Positions 11,607 through 20,653 of a stretch of 64,000 nt of DNA are shown piece by piece. A program made the translations under genes and the position numbers. The stretch is from positions 1 to 64,000 of the forward strand of contig DATHTE010000134.1 of assembly GCA_035463475.1 (NCBI GenBank). Reading direction: 5' to 3'. Positions within the stretch are counted from its first letter, which is position 1. The number at the start of each line of letters is the position of its first letter. The notes under the pieces are model-generated. The model was not told the DNA's origin and did not search any database. It saw only the letters and a list, made by a program, of their open reading frames with translations. This stretch comes from JACPDI01 sp035463475. Lineage in GTDB: Bacteria; Acidobacteriota; Vicinamibacteria; Vicinamibacterales; 2-12-FULL-66-21.

Positions 11607-14600
11607 CAGTAGGTGTGGCGCACGCGGAACTCGAGCGCGAAAGTGCCGTCCTCGTTCCTCGACAGGATCCATCCGAGGCGGTCGCTCTGATCGTATTCGA
11701 TGAGCACGATCTGCTCGTTGCGTCCCGAGCCCAGCGCCTGCGAATAGGTCACGTACACGCGGCTGGACAGGCGCCTGCCGATGATCACCCGCGCGGTGGG
11801 GTTGAGCGTCTGCAGCGTGCTGAACTCGCCGATGATCGGCGTGATCTGCGTCGTGACCCCAAGCGTTTCCTCGAACACGCGGCCGAGCGGGTTGGACAGC
11901 GGCGTGGCGAGCCCGCGCGCCGCGAGCGCCGTGAACAGCTCGCGCTCGGCACCCTGTCCCTCCTGCAGCCGTCGCAGATCGGCGTCCGGATCGGCGCCTT
12001 CGCCGAGGAGCAGTGCCAGCACCTGCGCCGTCGGGAGCGGCGGGTCCGCCGTGGCGGCCCACGTCATCGCGTCCAGCGTGCCCGCGGCGCTCAAGGTCAC
12101 GCGATAGGTCTGGCCTGGCACCTGCACGCGCGTCTCGGCCTCGACGTCGAAGAACGGCTCGATGCGGGACGGGTTGGCGAAGTTGATCCCGCCGCGCGTG
12201 ACCACGTAGCGGTTCCCCTCGAAGGTGAGCCAGCCGCGCTCGATGTCGGCGCGCCCGAGCAGCACCGGGCGATCGTAGGTGCCGGTCAGCCGCAGGTCGG
12301 CGCTCGCGGTGAGGTCCATCGCGTTGTTGTTGACGCGAAGCGACGAGGGGGCGGTGACGTGCAGGTTGAAACGGAGGGGGAGCCCGGCAACGGGCGCGGG
12401 CTCCGCGGGGCGGACGCCCCCGCCCCCCACTGCCCCGAGCCCGAAGATGGCGGCGGCGGTATCCAGGCGCCGGGCGAACATCGAGCTGCGGACCATCACG
12501 GTGCCCTCGACGAGCGGGCTGCTCACCGTGCCTACGAGGGAGAGGTCAGCATCCACGACCGAGGTGAATCCCTCGGGGTAGCGTAGCCGCATGCCTTCGC
12601 CGATGGCCGTCAGGCTCAGCGTGCCCGGCTTGAAGCCGTCAAGGCCCACACGGCCGCCGAATCGCACGAGACCGCCGCCCATCCTCGCTGTGAGATCGTC
12701 GAGCCTCACGCCGCGCGCGTCGAACGACATGGTGCCGTTGATCGCGTCGAGCGAGTGCGGAAGGGCGAAGTGGCGGATGCGCCCATTCGACACCCTCGCG
12801 AAGCCGGCGAACTCCGGCGCGTTCAGGCTGCCGCGCACGTCGGCGCTGAGGCTCGCGGCGCCCGAGCTTCGCACGTTGCGGAAGAAGCCCTGGAGGATCC
12901 CCAGGTTCGCGCTGCCGGTGGCGGTGAGCGCGACGCGCTCCTGGAGCAGGTTCACCTCGCCGTTGACTTCGAGCTGCGTGCCCTCGCCCACGAGGCGCAG
13001 GTCCTTCGCGATGATCCGCTGCTGGTTGACGGCGAGCCGCAGTGGGCCGCCGGCGCGCAGGCGGTAGTCGAACAGCTTCGCCTCGAGCTGCTCCACGTTG
13101 AGGTCGATGCGAAGATGCTCCGGCACGTACAGCTCGCCGCGTACGTCAATCGTGCCGCTTACCACCGCGGTGGTGAACGGCGAGAGCTTCGGCACGAACG
13201 TGCGCACGTACGGATCGAGGGACGTGTCCGAGAAGCGGAACGTCAGGGCGGCGTCCATCTCGTCGGTCAGCTCGATCTGGCCAGACCCGGACAGCGTCAG
13301 CCGTGGCGAGGCGGCCTCGAGCTGTTCGATCGCGAGCAGGTCGCCGCGGATGCCGATTCGTCCCGTGACGTGCCCGATGCCCTCCTCTCCTGCGTACAGG
13401 TCGGCCACGGAGAACCGCACCTCGTACCTCGGGGACTCGAACGTACCGTTGCCGGCGGCGGTGAGTTGCAGCAGGCCGGAGAGCGGCGCGCGCGGGAACG
13501 CGACGTTCTTCAGCGACTCCACCGGGATGCGGCGGCCGTCCACGTTGAACGAGTAGGTGCCGTCCCAGCCCACCCACGCTGCGCCCGTCGCCGCGCCGCT
13601 GCCCTTCTGGATCTCGATGCTGTCGAGCCGCACGCCGGTTCCCTCGAAGCGCAGGCCCGCGGTCGCCCTCTCGAACGGCTCCTCGTACGCAACGCCGCGG
13701 TCGATCCGCAAGGTGCCGAACCCGGTCGGTCCCGCGTAGCGCCCCTGCAATCGGAACTCGCCCGAGGTGAGCCCGTCAACCGGGTAGTCGAACAGCTCGA
13801 ACGCCTGTCGCAGGTCCGCGAGCGGGCGGTCTTTCATCACCACGTGCGCGTTGATCTCCTCGCCGCCGTCGCGCCGCGGATACCCGAGCGAGAACGTGCC
13901 GTCCACGCGGATCTCCGACGGCGTCTCGCCGGTCATCCGCGCGAGGACCGCGCGCCGCACCTCCACGTAAGAGTTCTCGACGACGACGTGCGCCTCGCCC
14001 TGGCCCCAGACGGTGTTCCACGCCGTCAACGCGCCGCCGGTGAACTGCCCCTCGATGCGCGGCCGGCGGAAGGACTTCCGCATGACGCCGTCGAACGTGC
14101 CGTACCCTCCCATCTGGACGGCTGACGTCGGCGAGCCGAACGTCGTCAGGATCGCCGCCATGAGTCGATCGCTGTCCTGCCAGTCGCTGCTCGTCACGTG
14201 GAACGGAATCTCCGCGGCGTCGAGCCACGCCGTGCTCCCGCTGAACGACGCGTGCGTGCTCCGCGTCGCAATCCAGCTGTCGTCCAGCGTGATGCGCTCG
14301 GGCGTGAGCGCGTAGGTGACGCGGCCGCCGATCGGGACGTAGCCCACCGCCAGGCCCGGGTTGAACGGCCCGGTGTCCACGCCGCGAGCGTCGGCGGCTG
14401 CAATCTGTGCCGCCTCGAGCTCCCGCCCCTGCAGCGCGACGCCGACGGGAGGGCTGACGTTCACCGTCCCTCCGCCGCGCAACTCGGCGCTGAAGCGGCC
14501 GAGTGGCCACTCGAGCAGGCTCCGCCCATCGGCGCGGCCCGCCAGCCGCAGCCCGCGGGTCTCCACGAAATCGGTGAAGCGCGCCAGGTCGACGTCCTGG

Positions 14601-15667
14601 TATCTCGCGTCGAAGCGTGCGAGCCAGCGCCCGCGCCGCTCCGGTTTCCACATCCGATAAGTGAACTGCGACTGGCCGTCGAAGACGCCAGCCGTGGCCT
14701 CGGGCACGTCGAGGCTGTCGGGCAGCCAGACCACCGTGCCGCGCAGGTTCGGGAAGCGGTATGCGTTCACGCCGGCGACGGGGCTGCTGAACCGGCCCCG
14801 CAGCTCGCGCCCCCCCTTGAACAGGTGGAACGTGCCCTCGAACGCCGCCTCCCCCGACAGCGTGAACGCGTCGCGCGCGAAGAACAGCTCGCGCATGCGG
14901 GGAAGCTGAATGCGCGAGCTCACCTGGTACTGCTGTTCGGGCCATCGCGCGAGGTTGACGTCGCCGGTCACGACGGACCGGGCGCCGTCGGTCCTCAGGT
15001 CGATGCGGTCGAAGTGCACGCGCCCGCCGTCGAGCCTGAAGCTGGAGGTCATGTCCGCGCTCATCGGCACGTACGACTGGATGGCGATGACGCCGTCCGA
15101 AAAGCGCGCGTGGCCGCGGTACGTGTCTCCCCACCGCGAAACCATGACGTTCAGGTTGCGCGCGATGGTCTGCCACGGCGTGGAGTGGTCGTCGTAAATG
15201 AACTCCCCGTTCTCGGCGCTGACGTAGCGCAGGGTGGTCGTGAAGCGCTTCGGCCCGGTCGTCTGTCGCTCGCGCGTGAACCGCGGGAAGTTGTGCCGCC
15301 CGTTGGGGAACGTCTCCACGACCATCTTCCAGCCGGTCATGCGAATCCCGTCGAAGACGATCTGGTTGCGGAACGCCGTCCACCATGGCATCGCCACTTC
15401 GATTCGGTTCGCGGTCAGGAACGGCCGATCGCGGGGTTCGAGCCCGGCGATCACGAAGTCCTCCACGACAAAGCGGCCGGGGATGAGCCGGGCGGAGAGC
15501 CTGCCGATCTTGACGGGACGCTTCAGGAAGTTGGCGGCCTCGCGTTCCGCGCGACCGCGAAGCGACGGACCGAGGTCGATTTTGAGGGTGATCGCGACGA
15601 CGAGGCACAGCACGAGCGCAAGGGCGACGACGACCCGGACGACGATCTTCGCCACCCGGCGCTTCAT
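11606..15667 (-). CDS. tamB: TamB-like translocation and assembly module protein (AsmA superfamily)
   Basis: 1353 residues. One N-terminal TM helix (~8-28) anchors it in the inner membrane. The rest is a long run of beta-rich AsmA/TamB repeats, expected to form a hydrophobic groove bridging the periplasm and implicated in lipid transport to the outer membrane. The C-terminal ~400 residues match the TamB signature region, with AWAATADPPLPTAQVLALLL and a terminal FALEFRVRHTY. The start overlaps the biotin-carrier gene by ATGA, and the stop overlaps the barrel gene by one base, so TamB and its outer-membrane partner are translationally coupled. Confidence 0.9.
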   Translation of the reverse strand: MKRRVAKIVVRVVVALALVLCLVVAITLKIDLGPSLRGRAEREAANFLKRPVKIGRLSARLIPGRFVVEDFVIAGLEPRDRPFLTANRIEVAMPWWTAFRNQIVFDGIRMTGWKMVVETFPNGRHNFPRFTRERQTTGPKRFTTTLRYVSAENGEFIYDDHSTPWQTIARNLNVMVSRWGDTYRGHARFSDGVIAIQSYVPMSADMTSSFRLDGGRVHFDRIDLRTDGARSVVTGDVNLARWPEQQYQVSSRIQLPRMRELFFARDAFTLSGEAAFEGTFHLFKGGRELRGRFSSPVAGVNAYRFPNLRGTVVWLPDSLDVPEATAGVFDGQSQFTYRMWKPERRGRWLARFDARYQDVDLARFTDFVETRGLRLAGRADGRSLLEWPLGRFSAELRGGGTVNVSPPVGVALQGRELEAAQIAAADARGVDTGPFNPGLAVGYVPIGGRVTYALTPERITLDDSWIATRSTHASFSGSTAWLDAAEIPFHVTSSDWQDSDRLMAAILTTFGSPTSAVQMGGYGTFDGVMRKSFRRPRIEGQFTGGALTAWNTVWGQGEAHVVVENSYVEVRRAVLARMTGETPSEIRVDGTFSLGYPRRDGGEEINAHVVMKDRPLADLRQAFELFDYPVDGLTSGEFRLQGRYAGPTGFGTLRIDRGVAYEEPFERATAGLRFEGTGVRLDSIEIQKGSGAATGAAWVGWDGTYSFNVDGRRIPVESLKNVAFPRAPLSGLLQLTAAGNGTFESPRYEVRFSVADLYAGEEGIGHVTGRIGIRGDLLAIEQLEAASPRLTLSGSGQIELTDEMDAALTFRFSDTSLDPYVRTFVPKLSPFTTAVVSGTIDVRGELYVPEHLRIDLNVEQLEAKLFDYRLRAGGPLRLAVNQQRIIAKDLRLVGEGTQLEVNGEVNLLQERVALTATGSANLGILQGFFRNVRSSGAASLSADVRGSLNAPEFAGFARVSNGRIRHFALPHSLDAINGTMSFDARGVRLDDLTARMGGGLVRFGGRVGLDGFKPGTLSLTAIGEGMRLRYPEGFTSVVDADLSLVGTVSSPLVEGTVMVRSSMFARRLDTAAAIFGLGAVGGGGVRPAEPAPVAGLPLRFNLHVTAPSSLRVNNNAMDLTASADLRLTGTYDRPVLLGRADIERGWLTFEGNRYVVTRGGINFANPSRIEPFFDVEAETRVQVPGQTYRVTLSAAGTLDAMTWAATADPPLPTAQVLALLLGEGADPDADLRRLQEGQGAERELFTALAARGLATPLSNPLGRVFEETLGVTTQITPIIGEFSTLQTLNPTARVIIGRRLSSRVYVTYSQALGSGRNEQIVLIEYDQSDRLGWILSRNEDGTFALEFRVRHTY

Positions 15668-16188
15668 TCGACGACTACGAGCAGGCGGCCGGCCTCCACC
15701 GACATGCCGTCGCGCACCTGCACGTCCTTTACGCGTCCGCCACGCGGCGCCGACAGCTCGTTCTCCATCTTCATGGCCTCCACGACAACGAGCGGCTGGC
15801 GGGCCTTCACGTCGTCACCCGGCGCCACGAGCACTTTGACGATACGGCCGGGCATGGGCGCGGCAATCCGTTGCTCGCCATCCCCCGCGCGCTCGGACGG
15901 GCCTTCCCGACGCGAGCGGCGCCCGTTGACGATCGCCGTCACCGCTCCTTCAGGCAGGTGGATGTGGAGGTCGGTGACGGATGCCTGCGCCACGGCGACG
16001 TCGTAGCTCCTGGCCTCCTCGTCGGGGAACAGCAGCGACAGCCGTCCCGGACCCGCCGGCCGGGCATCCACCAGCCGGCTGCGCCCCTCGATCGTAATCC
16101 GATATCGCCCTTCGGCCGCGGGGCCGATGCGCTCGACCGCCACCCGGCGGGTGCGGCCGTTGATTTCGACCTCGAAGGTGGCGATCAC
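15664..16188 (-). CDS. Biotin carboxyl carrier subunit of an acyl-CoA carboxylase
   Basis: 174 residues from GTG at 16188, chosen because it overlaps the accC stop as GTGA; an in-frame start at 16224 would add 12 residues. Residues ~1-100 form a beta-rich domain like the linker of alpha subunits of propionyl- or methylcrotonyl-CoA carboxylases. The C-terminal ~75 residues are a biotinyl domain with the attachment motif EAMKMEN. Together with the preceding biotin carboxylase it equals a split alpha subunit. Partner carboxyltransferase: the gene at 17765-19309. Confidence 0.9.
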   Translation of the reverse strand: MIATFEVEINGRTRRVAVERIGPAAEGRYRITIEGRSRLVDARPAGPGRLSLLFPDEEARSYDVAVAQASVTDLHIHLPEGAVTAIVNGRRSRREGPSERAGDGEQRIAAPMPGRIVKVLVAPGDDVKARQPLVVVEAMKMENELSAPRGGRVKDVQVRDGMSVEAGRLLVVVE

Positions 16189-17705
16189 GGCCTGAGGGCC
16201 TCCCGCCGGGCGCCCTGCTTCCACGAGCTCTTGGCGCGAGCGGCGCCGACCTCACCGCCCGGGCGCGCCGCGCCGGACCGCAGCAGGGTGTGCAGCGCGG
16301 CGGCGATCGCCGCGACTTCTTCCCCTTCGGCCGACACGCTGGCGAACGGCCGCTCGCGGCGGATCAACACTTGATCGACGAACGTCGTGTCGAACTGGCC
16401 GTCCCGGAACGCCGGCTCGCGTATCAGCCACTGGAAGAACGGGATCGTCGTCTCGATGCCGAGCACCTGGAACTCCTGGAGCGCTCGCGAGAGCCGCGCG
16501 AGCGCCTGCGGCCGGTCCTCTCCCCAGACCACCAGCTTTGAGATGAGCGGATCGTAGAACACCGGCACGGTCGATCCCGTCGTCACGCCGGTGTCGTTCC
16601 TGACGCCAGGACCCGAGGGCAGGCGGAAAGACGTGATCAATCCCGGCGACGGGATGAACCCGCGGTCGGGATCCTCGGCGTAGATGCGGCACTCGATCGC
16701 GTGGCCGCGCGGCGTGAGCGCGCGCGCCGGATCGATGGCCAGCTTCTCTCCCCGCGACACGCGGATCTGCCATTGCACCAGGTCGATCCCGGTGATCCTT
16801 TCGGTCACCGGATGTTCCACTTGCAGCCGGGTGTTCATCTCGAGGAAGTAGAACTCTTCCTCTTCGACCAGGAACTCCATCGTGCCCGCGTTCGTGTACC
16901 CGACGGCGCGCGCCAGCGCGGCGGCGCGCTCCGCCATCCGCGCCCGAAGCGACGGGCTGACGGCCAACGAGGGAGACTCCTCGAGCACCTTCTGGTGCCG
17001 GCGCTGGATCGAGCACTCCCGCTCGACGAAAGGAATGACGGTGCCGTGCTCGTCGCCGATGAGCTGAATCTCGATGTGGCGCGGCCGGAGCAGCCGGCGT
17101 TCGAGGTAGATGGACGGGTCGCCGAACGAGGACTGCGCCTCGGATCGCGCCGCGCGGACGGCGGACGGGAGGTCGGCCGGCATCGCGGCCACGCGCATGC
17201 CCTTGCCGCCGCCTCCGGCGACCGCTTTGATCAGGACCGGGTAACCGATGTCCTCCGCGATCCGCGCCACTTCGGAGACAGGGACGTCTTCGCCGAGCGG
17301 CTGCTCCGTGCCTGGCACGACCGGGACGCCGGCCTTGATCGCCGCCTGGCGTGCGGCCGTCTTGCTCCCCATGAGGGAGATGAGGTCGGCGGAGGGGCCG
17401 ATGAACGCGAGGCCCGCGTCGCGGCAGGCGCGGCTGAACTCCGCGTTTTCAGCCAGGAAGCCGTAGCCCGGGTGGATCGCCTCCGCGGCCGAGCGACGGG
17501 CGACCTCGATGATCCGATCGATTCTCAGATAACTGTCGCGCGCCGGGTTGTCGCCGATCGCGTGCGCCTCGTCGGCGTAGCGCACGTGGTACGCGTCCCG
17601 ATCGCACTCCGAGTAGACGCCGACCGAGGCGATGCCCATCTCGCGGCACGCGCGCATCACGCGCACCGCAATCTCGCCGCGGTTCGCCACCAGGATCTTC
17701 TTCAA
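16185..17705 (-). CDS. accC: Biotin carboxylase subunit of an acyl-CoA carboxylase
   Basis: 506 residues; carboxylates biotin using ATP and bicarbonate. The N-terminus KKILVANRGEIAVRVMRAC and the motifs PGYGFLAENAEF, the ATP-grasp loop AGGGGKGMR, FVERECSIQRRHQKV, and EMNTRLQVEHPVTE are all intact. Start is TTG at 17705, and that codon is itself the first unit of an 8-bp tandem repeat running upstream. The repeat carries GGTGA in each unit, which may act as a weak ribosome-binding site about nine bases upstream. About 50 C-terminal residues beyond the usual end are low-complexity. It lies between the carboxyltransferase and the biotin carrier. Confidence 0.93.
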   Translation of the reverse strand: MKKILVANRGEIAVRVMRACREMGIASVGVYSECDRDAYHVRYADEAHAIGDNPARDSYLRIDRIIEVARRSAAEAIHPGYGFLAENAEFSRACRDAGLAFIGPSADLISLMGSKTAARQAAIKAGVPVVPGTEQPLGEDVPVSEVARIAEDIGYPVLIKAVAGGGGKGMRVAAMPADLPSAVRAARSEAQSSFGDPSIYLERRLLRPRHIEIQLIGDEHGTVIPFVERECSIQRRHQKVLEESPSLAVSPSLRARMAERAAALARAVGYTNAGTMEFLVEEEEFYFLEMNTRLQVEHPVTERITGIDLVQWQIRVSRGEKLAIDPARALTPRGHAIECRIYAEDPDRGFIPSPGLITSFRLPSGPGVRNDTGVTTGSTVPVFYDPLISKLVVWGEDRPQALARLSRALQEFQVLGIETTIPFFQWLIREPAFRDGQFDTTFVDQVLIRRERPFASVSAEGEEVAAIAAALHTLLRSGAARPGGEVGAARAKSSWKQGARREALRP

Positions 17706-17758
17706 ATCACCAAATCACCAAATCACCAAATCACCAAATCGCCAAATCACCAAATCGC
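17703..17758. repeat. 8-bp tandem repeat (CAAATCAC x7) containing the accC start codon
   Basis: Seven exact-length units of eight bases; units 5 and 7 read CAAATCGC. On the coding (minus) strand the unit is GTGATTTG. The array fills nearly all of the gap between the carboxyltransferase stop (17765) and accC, and its last three coding-strand bases are the TTG start codon. Eight is not a multiple of three, so gain or loss of units changes frame for any initiation inside the array. Confidence 0.95.
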
Positions 17759-17764
17759 CAGATA

Positions 17765-19309
17765 TCAGAGCGGAATATTCCCGTGCTTCTTGGGTGGGTT
17801 CCGGTCCCGCTTGCTGTCCAGGCTCGCGAGCGACGCGATCAGCTTGCCGCGCGTCGTCCGCGGACGGATCACCTCGTCGATGAACCCGCGCGAGGCGGCG
17901 ACGTACGGGCTCGCGAACTTCTCGCGAAACTCGGCGACCTTCGCCGCGCGCATGGCGGCCGGGTCCTTGGCGGTTTCGAGCTCGCGCTTGTACAGGATGT
18001 TCACGGCCCCTTCGGGCCCCATCACCGCGATCTCGGCGGTCGGCCAGGCGTAGTTCACATCCGTCCGGATGTGTTTCGACGACATGACGCAGTACGCGCC
18101 GCCGTACGCCTTTCGCGTGATGACGGTGATCTTCGGCACCGTCGCCTCCGCGAACGCGAAGAGCAGCTTCGCGCCCTGCTTGATGATGCCGCCGTATTCC
18201 TGCCGCGTGCCCGGCAGGAACCCGGGGACGTCCTCGAACGTCACCAGCGGGATGTTGAACGCGTCGCAGAAGCGGACGAAACGCGCCCCCTTGATCGAGG
18301 CGTCGATGTCGAGCACGCCCGCGAGGTGCGCCGGCTGGTTGGCCACTACGCCGACGGAGCGCCCCCCCAGCCGCGCGAACCCGACGATGATGTTCCGCGC
18401 GTAGTCGCGGTGTACCTCGAGAAACGCGCCGTCGTCCGCGACGGCGTGAATGAGGTCGTGCATCTCGTACGGCTGGTTCGGCGAGGCAGGCACGAGACGG
18501 TCGAGCGCCTCGTCCTCGCGGTCGGCCGGATCGCCGCCGTCCGCCAGGGGCGGGTCCTCGAGGTTGTTCGAGGGCAGGTACCCGAGCAGCTCGCGAATCA
18601 ACTGCAGGCACTCGCGGTCGTCGGGCACGCTGAAGTGCGCGACGCCGCTCACCTCGCTGTGCGTGCGCGCGCCGCCGAGGTCCTCTTTGGTGACCTCCTC
18701 GTGCGTCACCGCCTTGATGACGTCAGGGCCGGTGACGAACATGTAGCTGGTCTCCTGGACCATGATGTTGAAGTCGGTGATCGCCGGCGAGTAGACCGCG
18801 CCGCCGGCGCACGGGCCCATGATCGCGGAGATCTGCGGGATCACGCCCGAGGCGAGCGTGTTGCGCAGGAAGATGTCCGCGTACCCGCCAAGCGACATCA
18901 CCCCTTCCTGGATGCGAGCGCCCCCCGAGTCGTTCAGCCCGACGAGCGGCGTCCCCATCTTCATCGCCAGGTCCATGATCTTCACGATCTTCGCGGCGTT
19001 GGTCTCCGAGAGCGACCCGCCGAACACCGTGAAGTCCTGCGCGAACGCGTAGACCTGCCGGCCGTCGATGCGGCCGTGCCCCGCGACCACGCCGTCGCCC
19101 GGCACGATCTGCTCGCCCATCCCGAAGTCCCGGCAGCGGTGGGTCACCAGCTTGTCGATCTCCTCGAAGGTGCCGGTGTCGAACAGGAGATCGATCCGCT
19201 CGCGCGCCGTCAGCTTGCCGGCCTGGTGCTGCCGGCTGAGGCGGTCCTCCCCACCGCCGAGCTCCGCGCGCCGTTCGAGGTCCTCGAGGTGCTTGAGTGG
19301 GTCCGTCAC
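17765..19309 (-). CDS. Acyl-CoA carboxylase carboxyltransferase subunit (propionyl-CoA carboxylase beta-like)
   Basis: 514 residues from GTG at 19309, which overlaps the upstream transaldolase stop as GTGA; a much longer open frame upstream reads that gene out of frame. It transfers CO2 from biotin to an acyl-CoA. The crotonase-fold halves carry GGSLSETNAAKIVKIMDLA, DSGGARIQEGVMSL, GPCAGGAVYSPA (oxyanion hole), FEDVPGFLPGTRQEYGG and KAYGGAYCVMSSK, and the C-terminus KKHGNIPL is typical of PccB-type subunits. With the next two genes it makes a complete biotin-dependent carboxylase. Acetyl- versus propionyl-CoA preference cannot be read from sequence by eye. Confidence 0.93.
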   Translation of the reverse strand: MTDPLKHLEDLERRAELGGGEDRLSRQHQAGKLTARERIDLLFDTGTFEEIDKLVTHRCRDFGMGEQIVPGDGVVAGHGRIDGRQVYAFAQDFTVFGGSLSETNAAKIVKIMDLAMKMGTPLVGLNDSGGARIQEGVMSLGGYADIFLRNTLASGVIPQISAIMGPCAGGAVYSPAITDFNIMVQETSYMFVTGPDVIKAVTHEEVTKEDLGGARTHSEVSGVAHFSVPDDRECLQLIRELLGYLPSNNLEDPPLADGGDPADREDEALDRLVPASPNQPYEMHDLIHAVADDGAFLEVHRDYARNIIVGFARLGGRSVGVVANQPAHLAGVLDIDASIKGARFVRFCDAFNIPLVTFEDVPGFLPGTRQEYGGIIKQGAKLLFAFAEATVPKITVITRKAYGGAYCVMSSKHIRTDVNYAWPTAEIAVMGPEGAVNILYKRELETAKDPAAMRAAKVAEFREKFASPYVAASRGFIDEVIRPRTTRGKLIASLASLDSKRDRNPPKKHGNIPL

Positions 19310-19962
19310 GACTTGAACGCAGCCTGCGCCTTCTCCCAGTCCTTCAGGAAGCGCTCGAGCCCGATGTCGGTGAGCGGGTGCCGGAACATCGCGTCGATGA
19401 CCGCCGCGGGACAGGTGCAGACGTCGGCCCCCATGCGCGCAGCCTGCACGACGTGAATGGGGTGCCGGACGCTGGCGACCAGGACCTCGGTCGGGAAGCT
19501 GTAGTTCTCGTAAATGTCCACGATCTGCTCGACCAGCTCCATGCCGGCGGTCGCGATGTCGTCGAGACGCCCCACGAACGGGCTGACGTACTTGGCGCCC
19601 ACCTTCGCCGCGAGCAGCGCTTGCGTGGCGGAGAACACGAGCGTGACGTTCACCCGGATCCCCTCGGACGCGAGCTGCCGGCACGCCTTGACCCCCTCCT
19701 TGCCGAAGGGGACCTTCACGACGATGTGCTCGTCGATGGAGGCGAGGTCGCGCCCCTCGACGGCCATCGCGGCGGCGTCGGTCGCCACGACCTCGGCGCT
19801 CGTGGGGCCCTGCACCGTGCGGCAGATCCGCTTCAGCAGCGAGCGGTAATCTTCGCCTTCCTTCGCCAGCAGTGACGGGTTCGTCGTGATGCCGTCGATG
19901 ATGCCCAGCGGCACCAGCGCCTCGATCTCCTTCAGGTTGCCGCTATCGATGAACAGCTTCAT
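19306..19962 (-). CDS. Transaldolase / fructose-6-phosphate aldolase (TalC/FSA family)
   Basis: 218 residues, the usual length of the small FSA-type transaldolases. The N-terminus KLFIDSGNLKEIEAL, then GITTNPSLLAKEG, the Schiff-base Lys in HIVVKVPFGKEG (~84), VTLVFSATQALLAAK and YVSPFVGRLDD follow the family pattern. Acts in the non-oxidative pentose phosphate pathway or as an aldolase. ATG at 19962 overlaps the preceding gene as ATGA; longer frames upstream are shadows. Confidence 0.92.
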   Translation of the reverse strand: MKLFIDSGNLKEIEALVPLGIIDGITTNPSLLAKEGEDYRSLLKRICRTVQGPTSAEVVATDAAAMAVEGRDLASIDEHIVVKVPFGKEGVKACRQLASEGIRVNVTLVFSATQALLAAKVGAKYVSPFVGRLDDIATAGMELVEQIVDIYENYSFPTEVLVASVRHPIHVVQAARMGADVCTCPAAVIDAMFRHPLTDIGLERFLKDWEKAQAAFKS

Positions 19963-20591
19963 GTCAGGTCCTCTACTGGATTGGTCAGCTCGCCAACCCC
20001 TTCCACGCTGATGGTGACGGTGTCCCCCGCCTTGATCGGGCCGATGCCCGCCGGCGTGCCCGTCGCGATGATGTCCCCCGGCAACAACGTCATGACCGAC
20101 GAGATGAACCAGATCAGGTGTTCCACCGGGAAGATCAGCTCGCGCGTGCTCGACTTCTGCCGCGTCTGGCCGTTCACGCGCCCTTCGACCGCAAGCGGGC
20201 GCCCGTCGTAGCCGGTCGCGATGCACGGGCCGATCGGCGCGAAGGTGTCGAACCCCTTCGCGCGCGTGTACTGAACGTCCTTCGCCTGCAGCTCGCGGGC
20301 CGTCACGTCATTCACGCACGTAATGCCGAGCACGTACTCGAGCGCGCGCTCTTTCGGCACGCGCCACGCGCGGCGACCGATCACGATCCCCAGTTCCGCC
20401 TCGTGATCGACTCGCCCGACACCCGGCGGAATGCGGATCGGCTCCCCATGTCGGATCACGGCCGTCGAGGGCTTCAGGAACAGCATCGGCTCGGCCGGCA
20501 GCGGCTTGTTCTGCTCCGCCGCATGGTCTTTGTAGTTCAGCCCGACGCACACGATCTTCGACGGCGTCTCGATCTTCTCAGTCCTCTGCAT
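19959..20591 (-). CDS. Fumarylacetoacetate hydrolase-family protein
   Basis: 210 residues from ATG at 20591. KIVCVGLNYKDHAAE opens the FAH fold; PMLFLKPSTAV, DHEAELGIVIG (metal-binding acidic residues), FAPIGPCIATG and GDIIATGTPAGIG follow. Members hydrolyse or isomerise C-C bonds of acylpyruvates and aromatic-degradation intermediates; the substrate here is unknown. An alternative GTG at 20657 overlaps the upstream stop as GTGA, as other genes in the series do, but the extra residues are encoded by a short G-rich intergenic repeat and look non-conserved. I keep the ATG start at moderate certainty. Confidence 0.85.
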   Translation of the reverse strand: MQRTEKIETPSKIVCVGLNYKDHAAEQNKPLPAEPMLFLKPSTAVIRHGEPIRIPPGVGRVDHEAELGIVIGRRAWRVPKERALEYVLGITCVNDVTARELQAKDVQYTRAKGFDTFAPIGPCIATGYDGRPLAVEGRVNGQTRQKSSTRELIFPVEHLIWFISSVMTLLPGDIIATGTPAGIGPIKAGDTVTISVEGVGELTNPVEDLT

Positions 20592-20653
20592 ACTGTTCCC
20601 TGATCCCTGAGCCCTAAACCCTGCCCGCCCGCCGGAGCCGTCGCGGAGGCGGG

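Noticed and set aside
8670..12062. N-terminal extension of the BamA-type protein to 12062
   Set aside because: The added part reads tamB in another frame and has no signal peptide; the ATG at 11606 is followed by a proper one.
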